Source: CAZMNY01 sp964635375
GTDB lineage: Bacteria > Planctomycetota > Planctomycetia > Pirellulales > Pirellulaceae
Assembly (NCBI GenBank): GCA_964635375.1
Contig: CAZWOU010000008.1
Coordinates: 1-64,000, forward strand
DNA: 64,000 bases
Reading direction: 5' to 3'
In this document: piece by piece, positions 1 to 9,374 of the stretch
How positions within the stretch are numbered: the first letter of the stretch is position 1
Layout: the number at the start of each line of letters is the position of its first letter
The notes under the pieces: model-generated
What the model saw: the letters and a program-made list of their open reading frames with translations, nothing else
Database searches by the model: none
Told to the model about the DNA's origin: nothing
Program-made: the position numbers and the translations under genes

Positions 1-2099
1 GTCTTGGGCTCCGCTGCGACTACAACCGTGTCTGGGAAGCCGGAGAGCCGGTAACGGCGGTTTCCGACGACGCGCTCGAGGGCAGCTACCGCATGTTGGA
101 TCAAGCGCTCGCGGACGACCTGAGCATCGTCGTTGGACTGGCGCCGGGCCGTTGGCTTGAGCACAAGCCAGAACTGCTGCGGATTGATCGCAATGGCAAG
201 CCTTACTCTCGCAAGAACATCTGCGGCAACTTTCCTGGGCTGAAGAAATTCTCGCGTAACGTCGGTGCTTCCGTTGCGCGAACCTACGGCGATTTCCCCG
301 CGTTCCAGGCAGCGCTGATTAACACCGAAGTCCGCGATGGATCACAAGTCTGCTTTCACGATCACGATGCCGTCGCCTTTCGAGCCGCGACCGGGCTGGA
401 AATCCCAGACTTGGTTCGCATCAAGAACGGAGTGTTGTGGACACAGCTCCGGGACTTCCCAAAGAACCGAGTCATACCGGATGACCATCACTTGCTGCAG
501 TACTACCGCTGGTTCTGGCGCAACGGCGATGGCTGGAACCCGATCCATTCGGCAGTGAATGACGGCCTGAAGTCAACGCCGCGTTCAGATCTTTGGACAT
601 TCTTCGACCCGGCAGTGCGCGCGCCCGCGTTGTTCGGCGGTGGAGGCAATCTCGACTTCATTTCGCACTGGACCTACAGCTACCCCGATCCGATTCGAAT
701 CGGCTTGGCAACCGACGAATTGCTCGCCATGGCGGCGGGATCCGATTCGCAGCAGGTGATGAAAATGACGCAACTCATCTGGTATCGATCGCAAACGGCG
801 CCAACTAGAAAGGCAGGCGAACAGGCAAACGCACAATCAGCCTGGGAGGACCGCGATCCTGACGCGGCCTATATCACGATCGCCCCGATGCACTTGAAAG
901 AGGCCTTCTGGACTAAGATCTCTCGGCCGGTGAAAGGCATCATGTACCACGGTTGGCAGTCGCTCGTCCCCGTGGCCAAGAGTTCCGCCTATCGCTTCAC
1001 CCATCCGGCGACGCAAGGTGTGCTCAAAGAACTGATCCACAAAGTGGTTCAGCCGCTCGGACCTGCGCTGATGCAGATTCCGGGCGCGGAGAACGACGTT
1101 GCTTTTCTCGAGAGCTTCAGCTCTGAGATGTTCGCTCGCCGAGGGACTTATGGCTGGGGCCGATCGTGGTCGGCGGACGCGTATCAAACCCTGATGTACG
1201 CCCATCTGCAGGCGGATATCGTCTTTGAAGAGACCATCGTTCGAGACGATCTCGAGGGCTATCGAGTTCTCGTGCTGGCGGACTGTGATGTGCTGCCCGC
1301 TTCGGTCGTAAGAACTATCCAGAAGTTTCAAGAATCGGGAGGCGTCGTTGTTGGCGACGAGAGGCTATGCCCAGCAATCACGGCCGACGTTCGCATGAAA
1401 CTGTTCCTGCGAACGAAAGATGCAGCTGTCGACAAGAGAGCTTTGCTGGATCGAGCAAGCTCGCTTCGCCAAGATCTGGCACCCCATTACCAACCGTCTG
1501 TCGAGACGACTGTGCCGGACGTCCTCCCCTACCGTCGCCGTTTTGGGACAACCGACTACATTTTTGCCATTAACGATCGACGCGAGTTTGGAAGTTATGT
1601 CGGCCAGCATGGCCTGGTCATGGAGAACGGCTTGCCCTCCGAGGCGGTCGTTACGATCCGGCGGCAAGACGGGTTTGTCTACGACTTGCTCGAACACCGT
1701 GAAGTCACCCCAACTCGACAATCCCGCTCGACGCAGATTCCGATCCATCTCGATTCGGGCGGCGGCGCCTTGCTGATGATGACCCAGGAGAGAATTGAGC
1801 AGATTCGCGTTGAGGGACCGAAACAATCGCCGCGATCGACGGCCTTCACGATCAATATCGCGGTGAACGATGCCAAGGGGCGGCCAATTGACGCGGTGGT
1901 TCCGCTCGAGATAGACATTCGCGATCCCTCCGACCGGCCCGCAGAACTGAGCGGATTCTATGGAGCGGCTAAAGGCCAGCTCGAAATCCGCATAACGCCC
2001 GCGCCAAACGACACGCTTGGGGTCTGGACGGTAAAGATCCGCGATCTGGCGACGGGAAAGACAGCGCGGCACTCGTACCGTTTGACCCAAGCTGATTGA
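1..2099 (+). CDS. Glycoside-hydrolase-like protein, 5' truncated by window edge
   Basis: The reading frame is open from the first bases of the window, and codons before the first ATG (93) continue without a stop, so the true start lies upstream. The visible part is about 699 residues. The N-terminal half looks like a TIM-barrel glycoside hydrolase of the GH42/clan-A kind, rich in Trp, His and acidic patches. Around residues 390-450 there is an alternating beta/alpha stretch (YRVLVLADCDVLP...GGVVVGDE) that resembles the Rossmann-like trimerisation domain of GH42 beta-galactosidases. The C-terminus looks like a beta-sandwich. Its stop is 50 bp before the start of the next gene, which also looks carbohydrate-active, so the two are probably co-transcribed. 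Family assignment is tentative; I cannot place the catalytic Glu pair with certainty. Confidence 0.55.
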   Translation, partial: LGLRCDYNRVWEAGEPVTAVSDDALEGSYRMLDQALADDLSIVVGLAPGRWLEHKPELLRIDRNGKPYSRKNICGNFPGLKKFSRNVGASVARTYGDFPAFQAALINTEVRDGSQVCFHDHDAVAFRAATGLEIPDLVRIKNGVLWTQLRDFPKNRVIPDDHHLLQYYRWFWRNGDGWNPIHSAVNDGLKSTPRSDLWTFFDPAVRAPALFGGGGNLDFISHWTYSYPDPIRIGLATDELLAMAAGSDSQQVMKMTQLIWYRSQTAPTRKAGEQANAQSAWEDRDPDAAYITIAPMHLKEAFWTKISRPVKGIMYHGWQSLVPVAKSSAYRFTHPATQGVLKELIHKVVQPLGPALMQIPGAENDVAFLESFSSEMFARRGTYGWGRSWSADAYQTLMYAHLQADIVFEETIVRDDLEGYRVLVLADCDVLPASVVRTIQKFQESGGVVVGDERLCPAITADVRMKLFLRTKDAAVDKRALLDRASSLRQDLAPHYQPSVETTVPDVLPYRRRFGTTDYIFAINDRREFGSYVGQHGLVMENGLPSEAVVTIRRQDGFVYDLLEHREVTPTRQSRSTQIPIHLDSGGGALLMMTQERIEQIRVEGPKQSPRSTAFTINIAVNDAKGRPIDAVVPLEIDIRDPSDRPAELSGFYGAAKGQLEIRITPAPNDTLGVWTVKIRDLATGKTARHSYRLTQAD

Positions 2100-2149
2100 G
2101 CGAGAACGCTGAACAAGGTGGCAAGATCCGCTTACGCAAAGGACCACAC

Positions 2150-3673
2150 ATGAGATCCCGACCGCAGTGCATCACAGCCGTTTGCCTCGGCTGCATGTTG
2201 CTGTTCGCATTTGCTGCGACTGAAGCCGTTGGAGCCGAGCCAATCGACATCGGAGCGCGGCGCGAGTTACTTGTCGACCGCGCGCTTGTCGAACGACTTG
2301 AGGGCGGAGCCGAACTTCGCCTGCACTCGCCTGCAAAGCGCGAGGTCGCGATCAAGTACGATCAGCCGTGGGAGGGGAACGCGAGCGGCTACGCGACCGT
2401 TTTCCAGGACGGCGAGATCTTTCGCATGTACTACCGAGGCCACCGTTATCTAGTCGATGACAAGCCCTTGCGGCAGGCACAAGGTGAAGTTGTTTGTTAT
2501 GCCGAGAGCAAAGACGGCGTCAACTGGGTCAAGCCAACACTGCAGTTGTTTCCATGGAACGGATCGAAGGACAACAATATTATCTGGCGAGGCGGTCCCG
2601 AAACTCACAACTTCGCTCCCTTTAAGGACGCTAATCCCGCTTGCTTGCCAAGCGAACGATACAAGGCAATCGGCGGAACCGTCACGAGCAAGGGCTTGCT
2701 GTCGTTCAAGTCGGCGGACGGAGTGCATTGGGCCAAGATGAGCGAGGGCCCGGTCGTAACGCAAGGCGCATTCGACTCGCACAACACTTGCTTCTGGGAC
2801 CCATCCCGCAGCCGCTATGTGATGTACGTGCGGTACTTCAGTCAAGGCAAGTTCAAGGGACTTCGCTCAATCGGCGTCTCCTTCTCCAGCGACTTTGTCA
2901 CTTGGTCGGCGCCGATCGGGCTCGACTATCCCGATTCACCGCCTCAGCAAATGTACACCAATCAGATCGCGCCCTATTACCGGGCGCCACACCTCTTGAT
3001 GGGCTTTCCAACTCGATACGTCGCCCGATCATTGAACGAACATGGCAAGCGTCTCGACCCCGTTCCACTGCGAGATCGGTTGACGAAATCGCATCGTCGA
3101 GTCGGCACGGACTTGACGGACGGCGTCTTCATGACAAGTCGAGACGGGCAGTCGTTCCAACGTTGGGACGAAGCGTTTTTGCGCCCCGGACCGCAGTCCG
3201 AGGGTCACTGGATCTACGGCGACAACTATCAAACCTACGGTCTCTGGGAAACGAAGACTGCGACAGTCAAAGGACCCAACGAGATCTCAATGCACTTCAC
3301 CGAATATGCCTGGTTGGACGATCAACACCAATCGCGGCGCTATTCAATTCGGCTCGATGGTTTCGTTTCGCTGCACGCGCCGTTCGCAGGAGGCGAGCTG
3401 ATCAGCAAACCTCTACGGTTCAAAGGCAAGCACCTCTCAATCAACTACGCCACTTCGGCGGCTGGGAGCGTTCGCTTCGAATTACAAGACGTCGACGGCA
3501 AGCCGTTGCAGGGTTATTCATTGGGCGATTGCTTGGAACACTACGGAGATAGCGTCGAACAAGCCATCGCCTGGAAGGGAGGGAATGATCTAGCGGCTCT
3601 CGCCGGCAAGCCGGTGCGGTTGCGGATCGTCCTCAAGGACGCTGATTTGTATTCATTTCAGTTTGTCGAGTAA
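2150..3673 (+). CDS. Secreted GH32/GH43-like five-bladed beta-propeller protein
   Basis: The frame is open from a TTG at 2096, but ATG 2150 is preferred because it opens directly into a signal peptide (MRSRPQ, a hydrophobic core, then AVGAEP). The mature protein of about 485 residues starts with a planctomycete-typical IDIGARRELLVDR segment. It then has repeated Trp/Asp-rich blades (DGVNWVKP, FKSADGVHWAK, SRDGQSFQRWDE) like those of GH32/GH43/GH68-type propellers. The last 90 residues resemble a C-terminal beta-sandwich. A role in trimming glycans in the periplasm or outside the cell is inferred from fold resemblance and signal peptide; the substrate is unknown. Confidence 0.6.
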   Translation: MRSRPQCITAVCLGCMLLFAFAATEAVGAEPIDIGARRELLVDRALVERLEGGAELRLHSPAKREVAIKYDQPWEGNASGYATVFQDGEIFRMYYRGHRYLVDDKPLRQAQGEVVCYAESKDGVNWVKPTLQLFPWNGSKDNNIIWRGGPETHNFAPFKDANPACLPSERYKAIGGTVTSKGLLSFKSADGVHWAKMSEGPVVTQGAFDSHNTCFWDPSRSRYVMYVRYFSQGKFKGLRSIGVSFSSDFVTWSAPIGLDYPDSPPQQMYTNQIAPYYRAPHLLMGFPTRYVARSLNEHGKRLDPVPLRDRLTKSHRRVGTDLTDGVFMTSRDGQSFQRWDEAFLRPGPQSEGHWIYGDNYQTYGLWETKTATVKGPNEISMHFTEYAWLDDQHQSRRYSIRLDGFVSLHAPFAGGELISKPLRFKGKHLSINYATSAAGSVRFELQDVDGKPLQGYSLGDCLEHYGDSVEQAIAWKGGNDLAALAGKPVRLRIVLKDADLYSFQFVE

Positions 3674-3830
3674 CAAAGCTTCGGCACGGACAAACGAGTT
3701 CTGCGAACATCAAGTCGTTCACGCAAGCTGTTCACGCATTCGCCCTTTGTGGTGCATCATCCGCGAAAGGGGCTGAAACTTGGGCTAAAACTTGACTGCC
3801 CAACGGGCGCTTTCGGCGGCAGAAGGCGGC

Positions 3831-3836
3831 TATAAT
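3831..3836 (+). promoter_or_regulatory. Candidate sigma70 -10 box upstream of cpdA
   Basis: A perfect TATAAT lies 26 bp before ATG 3863. A TTGACT occurs at 3792-3797, but its 33-bp spacer is too long to pair with this box, and the sequence at the expected -35 position is weak. The predicted leader would be about 20 nt. Confidence 0.4.
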
Positions 3837-3862
3837 AGCGGTTGCACGGGAGAAGCTGATCT

Positions 3863-4645
3863 ATGCCAACCGACGTTTTGCAACTGACCGACTTACATCT
3901 GCAAGCCGACCCGAAGGCGGTCTTGAAGGGAGTCTGTACGCGTGAAACACTTGTCGATGTGCTGAGTCTTGCCCGAGAGCGCTGCCAAGCGGGCGAATAC
4001 GATTTCCAGCATCTTGTGATCAGCGGGGACTTGACCCACGACGAGCGAATTGAGTCGTATCAAGTGTTGAGGGAGTTGCTGGGAGACTGGCTCTCGCGTT
4101 GTCGCCTGATTCCCGGCAACCACGACGACCGAGCCCTGATGCGGCAAGTCTTTCCCGAACAGCTGCCGCCCAGAGACGACTTCATAAGCTTCTCAGTTGC
4201 AGCTGGCGGCTGGCAGCTCATCGGTCTTGATACCCATGTCGCCGGCGAGGTCCACGGAAAACTCGGGACGCGCCAGTTGGATTGGCTCTCCGGAGAACTG
4301 GCGACTCACGCGGGACGGCCGACGGTCCTGTTCACCCACCACCCGCCAGTGCGAGTCGAGTCGGCTTGGCTTGACGGCCTCGGGCTTCGCGACGCGGATG
4401 CCTTGCTCGATTTGGCGAGTGCATTCCCCCAGGTGCGTGCAATTTGCAGCGGGCATGTGCATCAGGAGTTCTCGACTATCCTCGGCGATCTTCAAGTCTT
4501 GACGGCTCCGTCCACCAGCGCGCAATTTCGACCGCGGGAAGACGAGATGATCTGTGATTCACTGCAGCCCGGCTTTCGTACGTTTCGTTTTTTGGACGAC
4601 ACGTTTGAGAGCCGCGTCGATCGATTGCCCGAACCAACACGTTGA
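3863..4645 (+). CDS. cpdA: CpdA-like cyclic-nucleotide phosphodiesterase (calcineurin-like metallophosphoesterase)
   Basis: A 260-residue cytoplasmic protein without signal peptide, close in length to E. coli CpdA (275). All metallophosphoesterase motifs are visible: TDLHL near the N-terminus, SGDLTHD, PGNHDD, FTHHPP and SGHVHQEF. The C-terminal TAPSTSAQFRP and PGFRTF motifs match the CpdA branch rather than generic phosphatases. Known family members hydrolyse 3',5'-cAMP using a dinuclear metal centre; here the activity is inferred from motif conservation. The start ATG 3863 follows a TATAAT box. Its TGA stop ends 17 bp before the ATG of the next gene, so read-through transcription into the PSCyt gene is likely, although there is no evident functional link. 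Confidence 0.85.
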   Translation: MPTDVLQLTDLHLQADPKAVLKGVCTRETLVDVLSLARERCQAGEYDFQHLVISGDLTHDERIESYQVLRELLGDWLSRCRLIPGNHDDRALMRQVFPEQLPPRDDFISFSVAAGGWQLIGLDTHVAGEVHGKLGTRQLDWLSGELATHAGRPTVLFTHHPPVRVESAWLDGLGLRDADALLDLASAFPQVRAICSGHVHQEFSTILGDLQVLTAPSTSAQFRPREDEMICDSLQPGFRTFRFLDDTFESRVDRLPEPTR

Positions 4646-4662
4646 GAGAAGGGAGCACGTCG

Positions 4663-7600
4663 ATGCCCGCCATGAGAAGAGACTGGAAAGGGCTGCCTCC
4701 ACAAGCCATATTCGCCGCGACTCTGTTCATCCTGGCCGCGAGCCCGCAGCTTGTCGCCAATAAAGACCCAGCTCCCCTTCGATTCAATCGCGACGTTCGG
4801 CCGATACTATCCGCAGCCTGCTTTCGCTGTCACGGAGCCGACGGCAATTCGCGTGAGGCGGAACTGCGATTGGACGAAAGAGACGCCGCTTTGAAAGACC
4901 GCGGCGATTATCGAGTGATCTCGCCGGGCAAGCCAAGTCAAAGCGAACTGCAAGTGAGAATAACCACGGACGACGAAGAGTTGACCATGCCTCCTCCGGA
5001 CGAGTCGAGGCAGTTGAGTGAACAAGAGGTGCAATTGCTGCTGCGTTGGATCAAAGAGGGCGCGCAGTACGAAAGACACTGGGCGTTCATTAGGCCAACT
5101 CGAGCGGCGACTCCCCGAGTAGCGCGAAGCGAGTGGCCTCGAAACGCAATCGACGATTTTGTCCTCGCGCAACTTGAGCGACGGGGAATGCAGCCATCGC
5201 CCGAAGCGGACAAGGCTGCGTTGATTCGGAGAGTCACTCTGGACTTGACGGGATTGCCGCCGACACTGGATGAAATCGATCGCTTTCTCGCCGATCGATC
5301 AGCGCATGCGTACGAGAAAGTCATTGACCGTCTACTCAACTCGGAACAATACGGCGAGCACATGACTCGTTATTGGCTCGACGCGGCTCGCTACGCCGAC
5401 ACGAATGGTTTCTTCACGGATGACGAACGTTCGATGTGGCAATGGCGGGACTGGGTAATTCGCGCGTTCAACGACAACATGCGTTTCGATCAGTTCACCG
5501 TCGAGCAACTGGCCGGCGATTTGCTTCCCAACGCCTCGCTGGACCAACGGATCGCCAGCGGATTCAACCGCAACCACATGACGACCCATGAGACCGGCGT
5601 GATCGATGAAGAGTATCGCGTGGAATATGTCGTCGATCGTTTGGAGACAACGTCGACAACCTGGCTCGGCTTGACGGTCGGCTGCGCCCGCTGTCACGAC
5701 CATAAATACGATCCCATTTCGCAAACCGAATACTATCGACTGTTTGCCTTCTTCAATAATGGCCCTATCAAAGGCAACACGGGCGGCGTCGGCAACGCGG
5801 CTCCTGTGCTGGAAGTGCCGTCGACTGGCAAGAAGATGCGTTTGGCCGCGCTTCGCAATTCCGCAGCCCAAGCGAAAGCTGGATTGGCCGTGCTCGAATC
5901 CGAGCATGCCGAGGCCCGATCGCGATGGGAGCAAAGCCTTCTCGAGACCCTGCCAGGCCCGCCGACCAGCGGCCTGGTCGCAACGATGACAGCGAGCCCA
6001 CAGGGGGGCGGGAATGGCAAAACAAGACCAAGCGAATCAGAACCTGGAAGTCGCCCGCGCACGCGTCCTGGCCTGTTGGGCCAAGCTGCCCATTTCGACG
6101 GGGATGCCGTCCTGCCGGTGAATTGCGATTTCGACTTCGGCCGCAACGACGCGTTCTCCCTGGGCGTCTGGATTCGGTCCGAAACTGGCGGGCCCGCGTG
6201 CGTGCTTTCTAAGAACGACGATGTCCAAGATCTCCGCGGCGTTGACGTCATGTTGCGAAAGGGGAAGCTGCTCGTACATCTTGTTCACCGCTGGAACAGC
6301 GACGCGATCCAAGTCATGACGAGCCGACCGATTCGGACGAGCCAGTGGCAACATTTGGGCGTCACCTATGACGGCTCAGGCAAAGCGTCCGGCGTGACGA
6401 TCTATGTCGATGGTCTTCGACAGGAAGTCGAAATCCGTCACGACAGTTTGCGTGGCGACACTCGCACCAACCAGCCTCTGCGAATTGGCCGGCGGAGCAC
6501 GAGCGCTGCATACAAGGGGCTAATCGAGAGACTGCGAGTTTTCGACCGTCGCCTGTCCGGCAAGGAGATGGAGAACCTAGCGACGAGCGATTTGCTCCGA
6601 GCGATTGTCGGCACGCCGGCGGAAAAACGCACCGCATTTCAGCAAGCCGCGTTGCGCCGGTATTACTTGGCCCATGCGGCGCCCGAACGACTGCGAACCG
6701 CCAACGCGAGGGCTGCCGAATCAGCGCAACAATTGAAACAACTTCAAGCCGCCCCATCGACGACGATGGTGATGCAAGAGCAGTCGCCGCGGAGAGAGAC
6801 CTTCGTGCTGATGCGAGGCCAGTACGATCAACATGGAGAGAAAGTTGCTCCTGGCGTTCCTTCGAGCCTGCCACCGCTCGCCAAAGAACAGTCGGACAAC
6901 CGGCTGGGACTGGCGAGGTGGTTGGTCAGCGCTGAGCACCCGTTGACGGCCAGGGTCGCCGTCAATCGGTATTGGCGACAGTATTTTGGGACCGGACTCG
7001 TCAAAACCGTCGGAGACTTTGGCGTTCAAGGCGAATGGCCCAGCCATCCTGACTTGCTCGATTGGCTGGCCGTCGAGTTCATTTCCAGCGGCTGGAACAT
7101 CAAGCATCTGCAACGGTTGATTGTGACGTCCGCAAGCTATCGTCAAACATCGAAGGTTAATCCGAAAACGGCAGCCCAGCGAGCGACCGATCCTGAAAAC
7201 CGATGGCTCAGCCGCGGCCCTCGGTTTCGCCTTGATGCGGAATCAGTCCGTGACAACGCGTTGTCGATCGGCGGACTACTCGTCGACCGCCGAGGCGGCA
7301 AGAGCGTGAAGCCGTATCAGCCGAGCGGCCTCTGGAAAGCAGTCTCTTACGACGGCAACTTATCGTATCTCCAAGACCACGGAGACGCGTTGTATCGTCG
7401 CAGCTTGTACACCTACTGGAAACGTCAAAGCCCGCCCCCGAGCATGCTGGTCTTCGACGCGCCGACACGAGAAACCTGCACGGTTCGCCGCCCTCGCACA
7501 AACACGCCGCTCCAAGCATTGGCGTTAATGAACGGCACAGCCTACGTCGAAGCCGCTCGCGCCCTGGCTCAGCGGATGATGACCGAGCCCGATGCGAGCG

Positions 7601-7857
7601 CGTCAGCAACAACGCGAATCCAGTTCGCCTTTCGTCTGGCGACCGCGAGAGAGGCCGCCGCTGGTGAGGAGAAGGTGCTCCTCGAGCTGTTTGAACAACA
7701 GCTCGAGGATTTTCAGCGGAACAAGCGAGCGGCCAAAGCATTGCTTGGTGTTGGCGAATCAAAGCGGGTCGCCGGACTCGACATATCTGCGCACGCTGCG
7801 TGGACGACTGTCGCCAGCGTCATCCTGAATCTTGATGAGACCTTGACGAAGCAATAA
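4663..7857 (+). CDS. Planctomycete cytochrome (PSCyt1)/DUF1549/LamG/DUF1553 protein
   Basis: ATG 4663 is chosen over an upstream TTG because AGAAGGGAG (4647-4655) sits 7 nt before it and a signal peptide follows. The protein has about 1064 residues. PSCyt1 carries a CFRCH haem-type motif at residues 53-57. DUF1549 follows at about 160-365, with a second CARCHDHKYDP motif at 341. A LamG/concanavalin-like insert with FDGDAV and FSLGVWIRS lies at roughly 470-620, and DUF1553 fills about 740-1000 (NPLTARVAVNRYW, RRPRTNTPLQAL). The next gene, 36 bp downstream, is a DUF1501 protein, the standard partner. The CxxCH motifs suggest covalent haem binding in the periplasm, but that and the substrate of the LamG insert are inferred. 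Confidence 0.88.
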   Translation: MPAMRRDWKGLPPQAIFAATLFILAASPQLVANKDPAPLRFNRDVRPILSAACFRCHGADGNSREAELRLDERDAALKDRGDYRVISPGKPSQSELQVRITTDDEELTMPPPDESRQLSEQEVQLLLRWIKEGAQYERHWAFIRPTRAATPRVARSEWPRNAIDDFVLAQLERRGMQPSPEADKAALIRRVTLDLTGLPPTLDEIDRFLADRSAHAYEKVIDRLLNSEQYGEHMTRYWLDAARYADTNGFFTDDERSMWQWRDWVIRAFNDNMRFDQFTVEQLAGDLLPNASLDQRIASGFNRNHMTTHETGVIDEEYRVEYVVDRLETTSTTWLGLTVGCARCHDHKYDPISQTEYYRLFAFFNNGPIKGNTGGVGNAAPVLEVPSTGKKMRLAALRNSAAQAKAGLAVLESEHAEARSRWEQSLLETLPGPPTSGLVATMTASPQGGGNGKTRPSESEPGSRPRTRPGLLGQAAHFDGDAVLPVNCDFDFGRNDAFSLGVWIRSETGGPACVLSKNDDVQDLRGVDVMLRKGKLLVHLVHRWNSDAIQVMTSRPIRTSQWQHLGVTYDGSGKASGVTIYVDGLRQEVEIRHDSLRGDTRTNQPLRIGRRSTSAAYKGLIERLRVFDRRLSGKEMENLATSDLLRAIVGTPAEKRTAFQQAALRRYYLAHAAPERLRTANARAAESAQQLKQLQAAPSTTMVMQEQSPRRETFVLMRGQYDQHGEKVAPGVPSSLPPLAKEQSDNRLGLARWLVSAEHPLTARVAVNRYWRQYFGTGLVKTVGDFGVQGEWPSHPDLLDWLAVEFISSGWNIKHLQRLIVTSASYRQTSKVNPKTAAQRATDPENRWLSRGPRFRLDAESVRDNALSIGGLLVDRRGGKSVKPYQPSGLWKAVSYDGNLSYLQDHGDALYRRSLYTYWKRQSPPPSMLVFDAPTRETCTVRRPRTNTPLQALALMNGTAYVEAARALAQRMMTEPDASASATTRIQFAFRLATAREAAAGEEKVLLELFEQQLEDFQRNKRAAKALLGVGESKRVAGLDISAHAAWTTVASVILNLDETLTKQ

Positions 7858-7893
7858 TCACCAGCCTTTCCAAACCACAAAGCACTGCAGAAC

Positions 7894-9348
7894 ATGGACA
7901 ACCAAGACACTTTCGCCCGGCGGCATTTCCTCGCTCGATCCGCCCATGGACTTGGCGCGGTCGCCTTGGCGTCGTTGTTGAATTCCGATCTCCTCGCTGC
8001 CCCAGACGATAGTGTCGCAAGGAGACGCGGAGTTCTTGACGAGACTCATTTTCGACCCCGGGCAAAAAGAGTGATTTGCTTGTTCATGCATGGCGGCCCC
8101 TCGCAGATGGAGCTGTTTGACTACAAGCCGATGCTGGAGAAAATGCACGGCAAGGAGTTGCCCGCCTCGGTTCGCGGGGATCAGCGGCTAACCGGCATGA
8201 CTTCGAAGCAGAAGACAAAACCGATCGTCGCCCCTCAACAGTTTCGCTTCAAACAACATGGCGAGAGCGGCGCTTGGGTTAGTGATCTGCTTCCCAATCT
8301 GGCGAAAGTCGCTGACAAGATCTGCTTCATCAAGTCGCTCAATACCGAAGCCATCAATCACGACCCGGCGGTCACGCTGTTTCAGACGGGACATCAACAG
8401 CCGGGCCGACCGAGCTTCGGGGCTTGGGCGAGTTACGGCATCGGCAGCGAGAACGCAGATCTGCCTGCCTTCACGGTCTTGATTTCTCAAGGCAGCGCAT
8501 CACGACCAGCCGACCCGCTCTACGCCCGACTTTGGGGTTCGGGATTTCTTCCCTCCAGCCACCAAGGGGTCAACTTCCGCCAGAGCGGAGACCCAGTCCT
8601 GTACCTATCCAACCCGCCTGGGATCGACAGCGCCATGCGACGCCGGATGCTGGATGGGCTGGCCGTGCTGAATCGCAAGGCCATGCAAATCTATGCCGAC
8701 CCAGAAATCGAAACTCGCATCAAACAATACGAGTTGGCCCACCGAATGCAAACGTCGGTGCCCGAGTTGGCTGACATGACGCGTGAGACTCAACAGACCT
8801 TCGATCTCTACGGCCCAGACTCGCGGACGCCCGGAACGTTCGCCGCCAATTGTCTACTCGCCCGCCGTCTAGCCGAACGCGGCGTGCGGTTCATTCAACT
8901 GTACCATCGCGGTTGGGACCAACACTACAACTTGCCCAGCGACATTCGATTGCAGAGCCGCGATGTCGATCGCCCATGCGCCGCCTTGATCGCCGACCTC
9001 GAACAACGCGGCCTGCTCGATGAAACGTTGATTGTCTGGGGCGGTGAATTCGGACGCACCGTCTACAGCCAAGGCAAGCTGAGCAGCACGGATTACGGCC
9101 GCGATCACCACGGCCGCTGTTTCTCGATGTGGCTTGCGGGCGGGGGCGTCAAGGCGGGCGCGAGCTACGGTCGCACTGACGACCTCTGCTTCAACATCGC
9201 CGAGAACCCCGTCCACGTCCACGATCTAAACGCCACGCTGTTACACTGCTTGGGCATCGACCACGAACGGCTCACGTTCAGGTTCCAAGGCAGAGACTTT
9301 CGCCTGACCGATGTTCAGGGAAAGGCAGTCAAGCAGATCCTGGCGTGA
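7894..9348 (+). CDS. DUF1501 family protein, Tat-exported
   Basis: A 484-residue protein with an N-terminal twin-arginine motif (RRHFLARS) followed by a hydrophobic stretch, so Tat export is likely. DUF1501 hallmarks are present: CLFMHGGPSQMELFDYKP, a KIC.IKS.NTEAINH segment, a GRPSFGAWASYGIGSEN segment, and the late WGGEFGRT and GRDHH motifs. In this family those residues sit where the alkaline-phosphatase/sulfatase superfamily keeps its metal ligands. It is 36 bp downstream of the PSCyt/DUF1553 gene and probably in one operon with it. The function of DUF1501 proteins is not known. It converges with the minus-strand DUF1501 gene, with only 26 bp between the two stop codons. Confidence 0.9.
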   Translation: MDNQDTFARRHFLARSAHGLGAVALASLLNSDLLAAPDDSVARRRGVLDETHFRPRAKRVICLFMHGGPSQMELFDYKPMLEKMHGKELPASVRGDQRLTGMTSKQKTKPIVAPQQFRFKQHGESGAWVSDLLPNLAKVADKICFIKSLNTEAINHDPAVTLFQTGHQQPGRPSFGAWASYGIGSENADLPAFTVLISQGSASRPADPLYARLWGSGFLPSSHQGVNFRQSGDPVLYLSNPPGIDSAMRRRMLDGLAVLNRKAMQIYADPEIETRIKQYELAHRMQTSVPELADMTRETQQTFDLYGPDSRTPGTFAANCLLARRLAERGVRFIQLYHRGWDQHYNLPSDIRLQSRDVDRPCAALIADLEQRGLLDETLIVWGGEFGRTVYSQGKLSSTDYGRDHHGRCFSMWLAGGGVKAGASYGRTDDLCFNIAENPVHVHDLNATLLHCLGIDHERLTFRFQGRDFRLTDVQGKAVKQILA

Positions 9349-9374
9349 GTGGAAGCGACTTGGAACGCTCGGGA

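Noticed and set aside
3792..3836. TTGACT plus TATAAT as one sigma70 promoter
   Set aside because: The spacer is 33 bp, far longer than 17 bp; only the TATAAT box was kept.
9349..9374. Shared bidirectional terminator between the convergent DUF1501 genes
   Set aside because: No stem-loop with a T tract is visible in the 26-bp gap.
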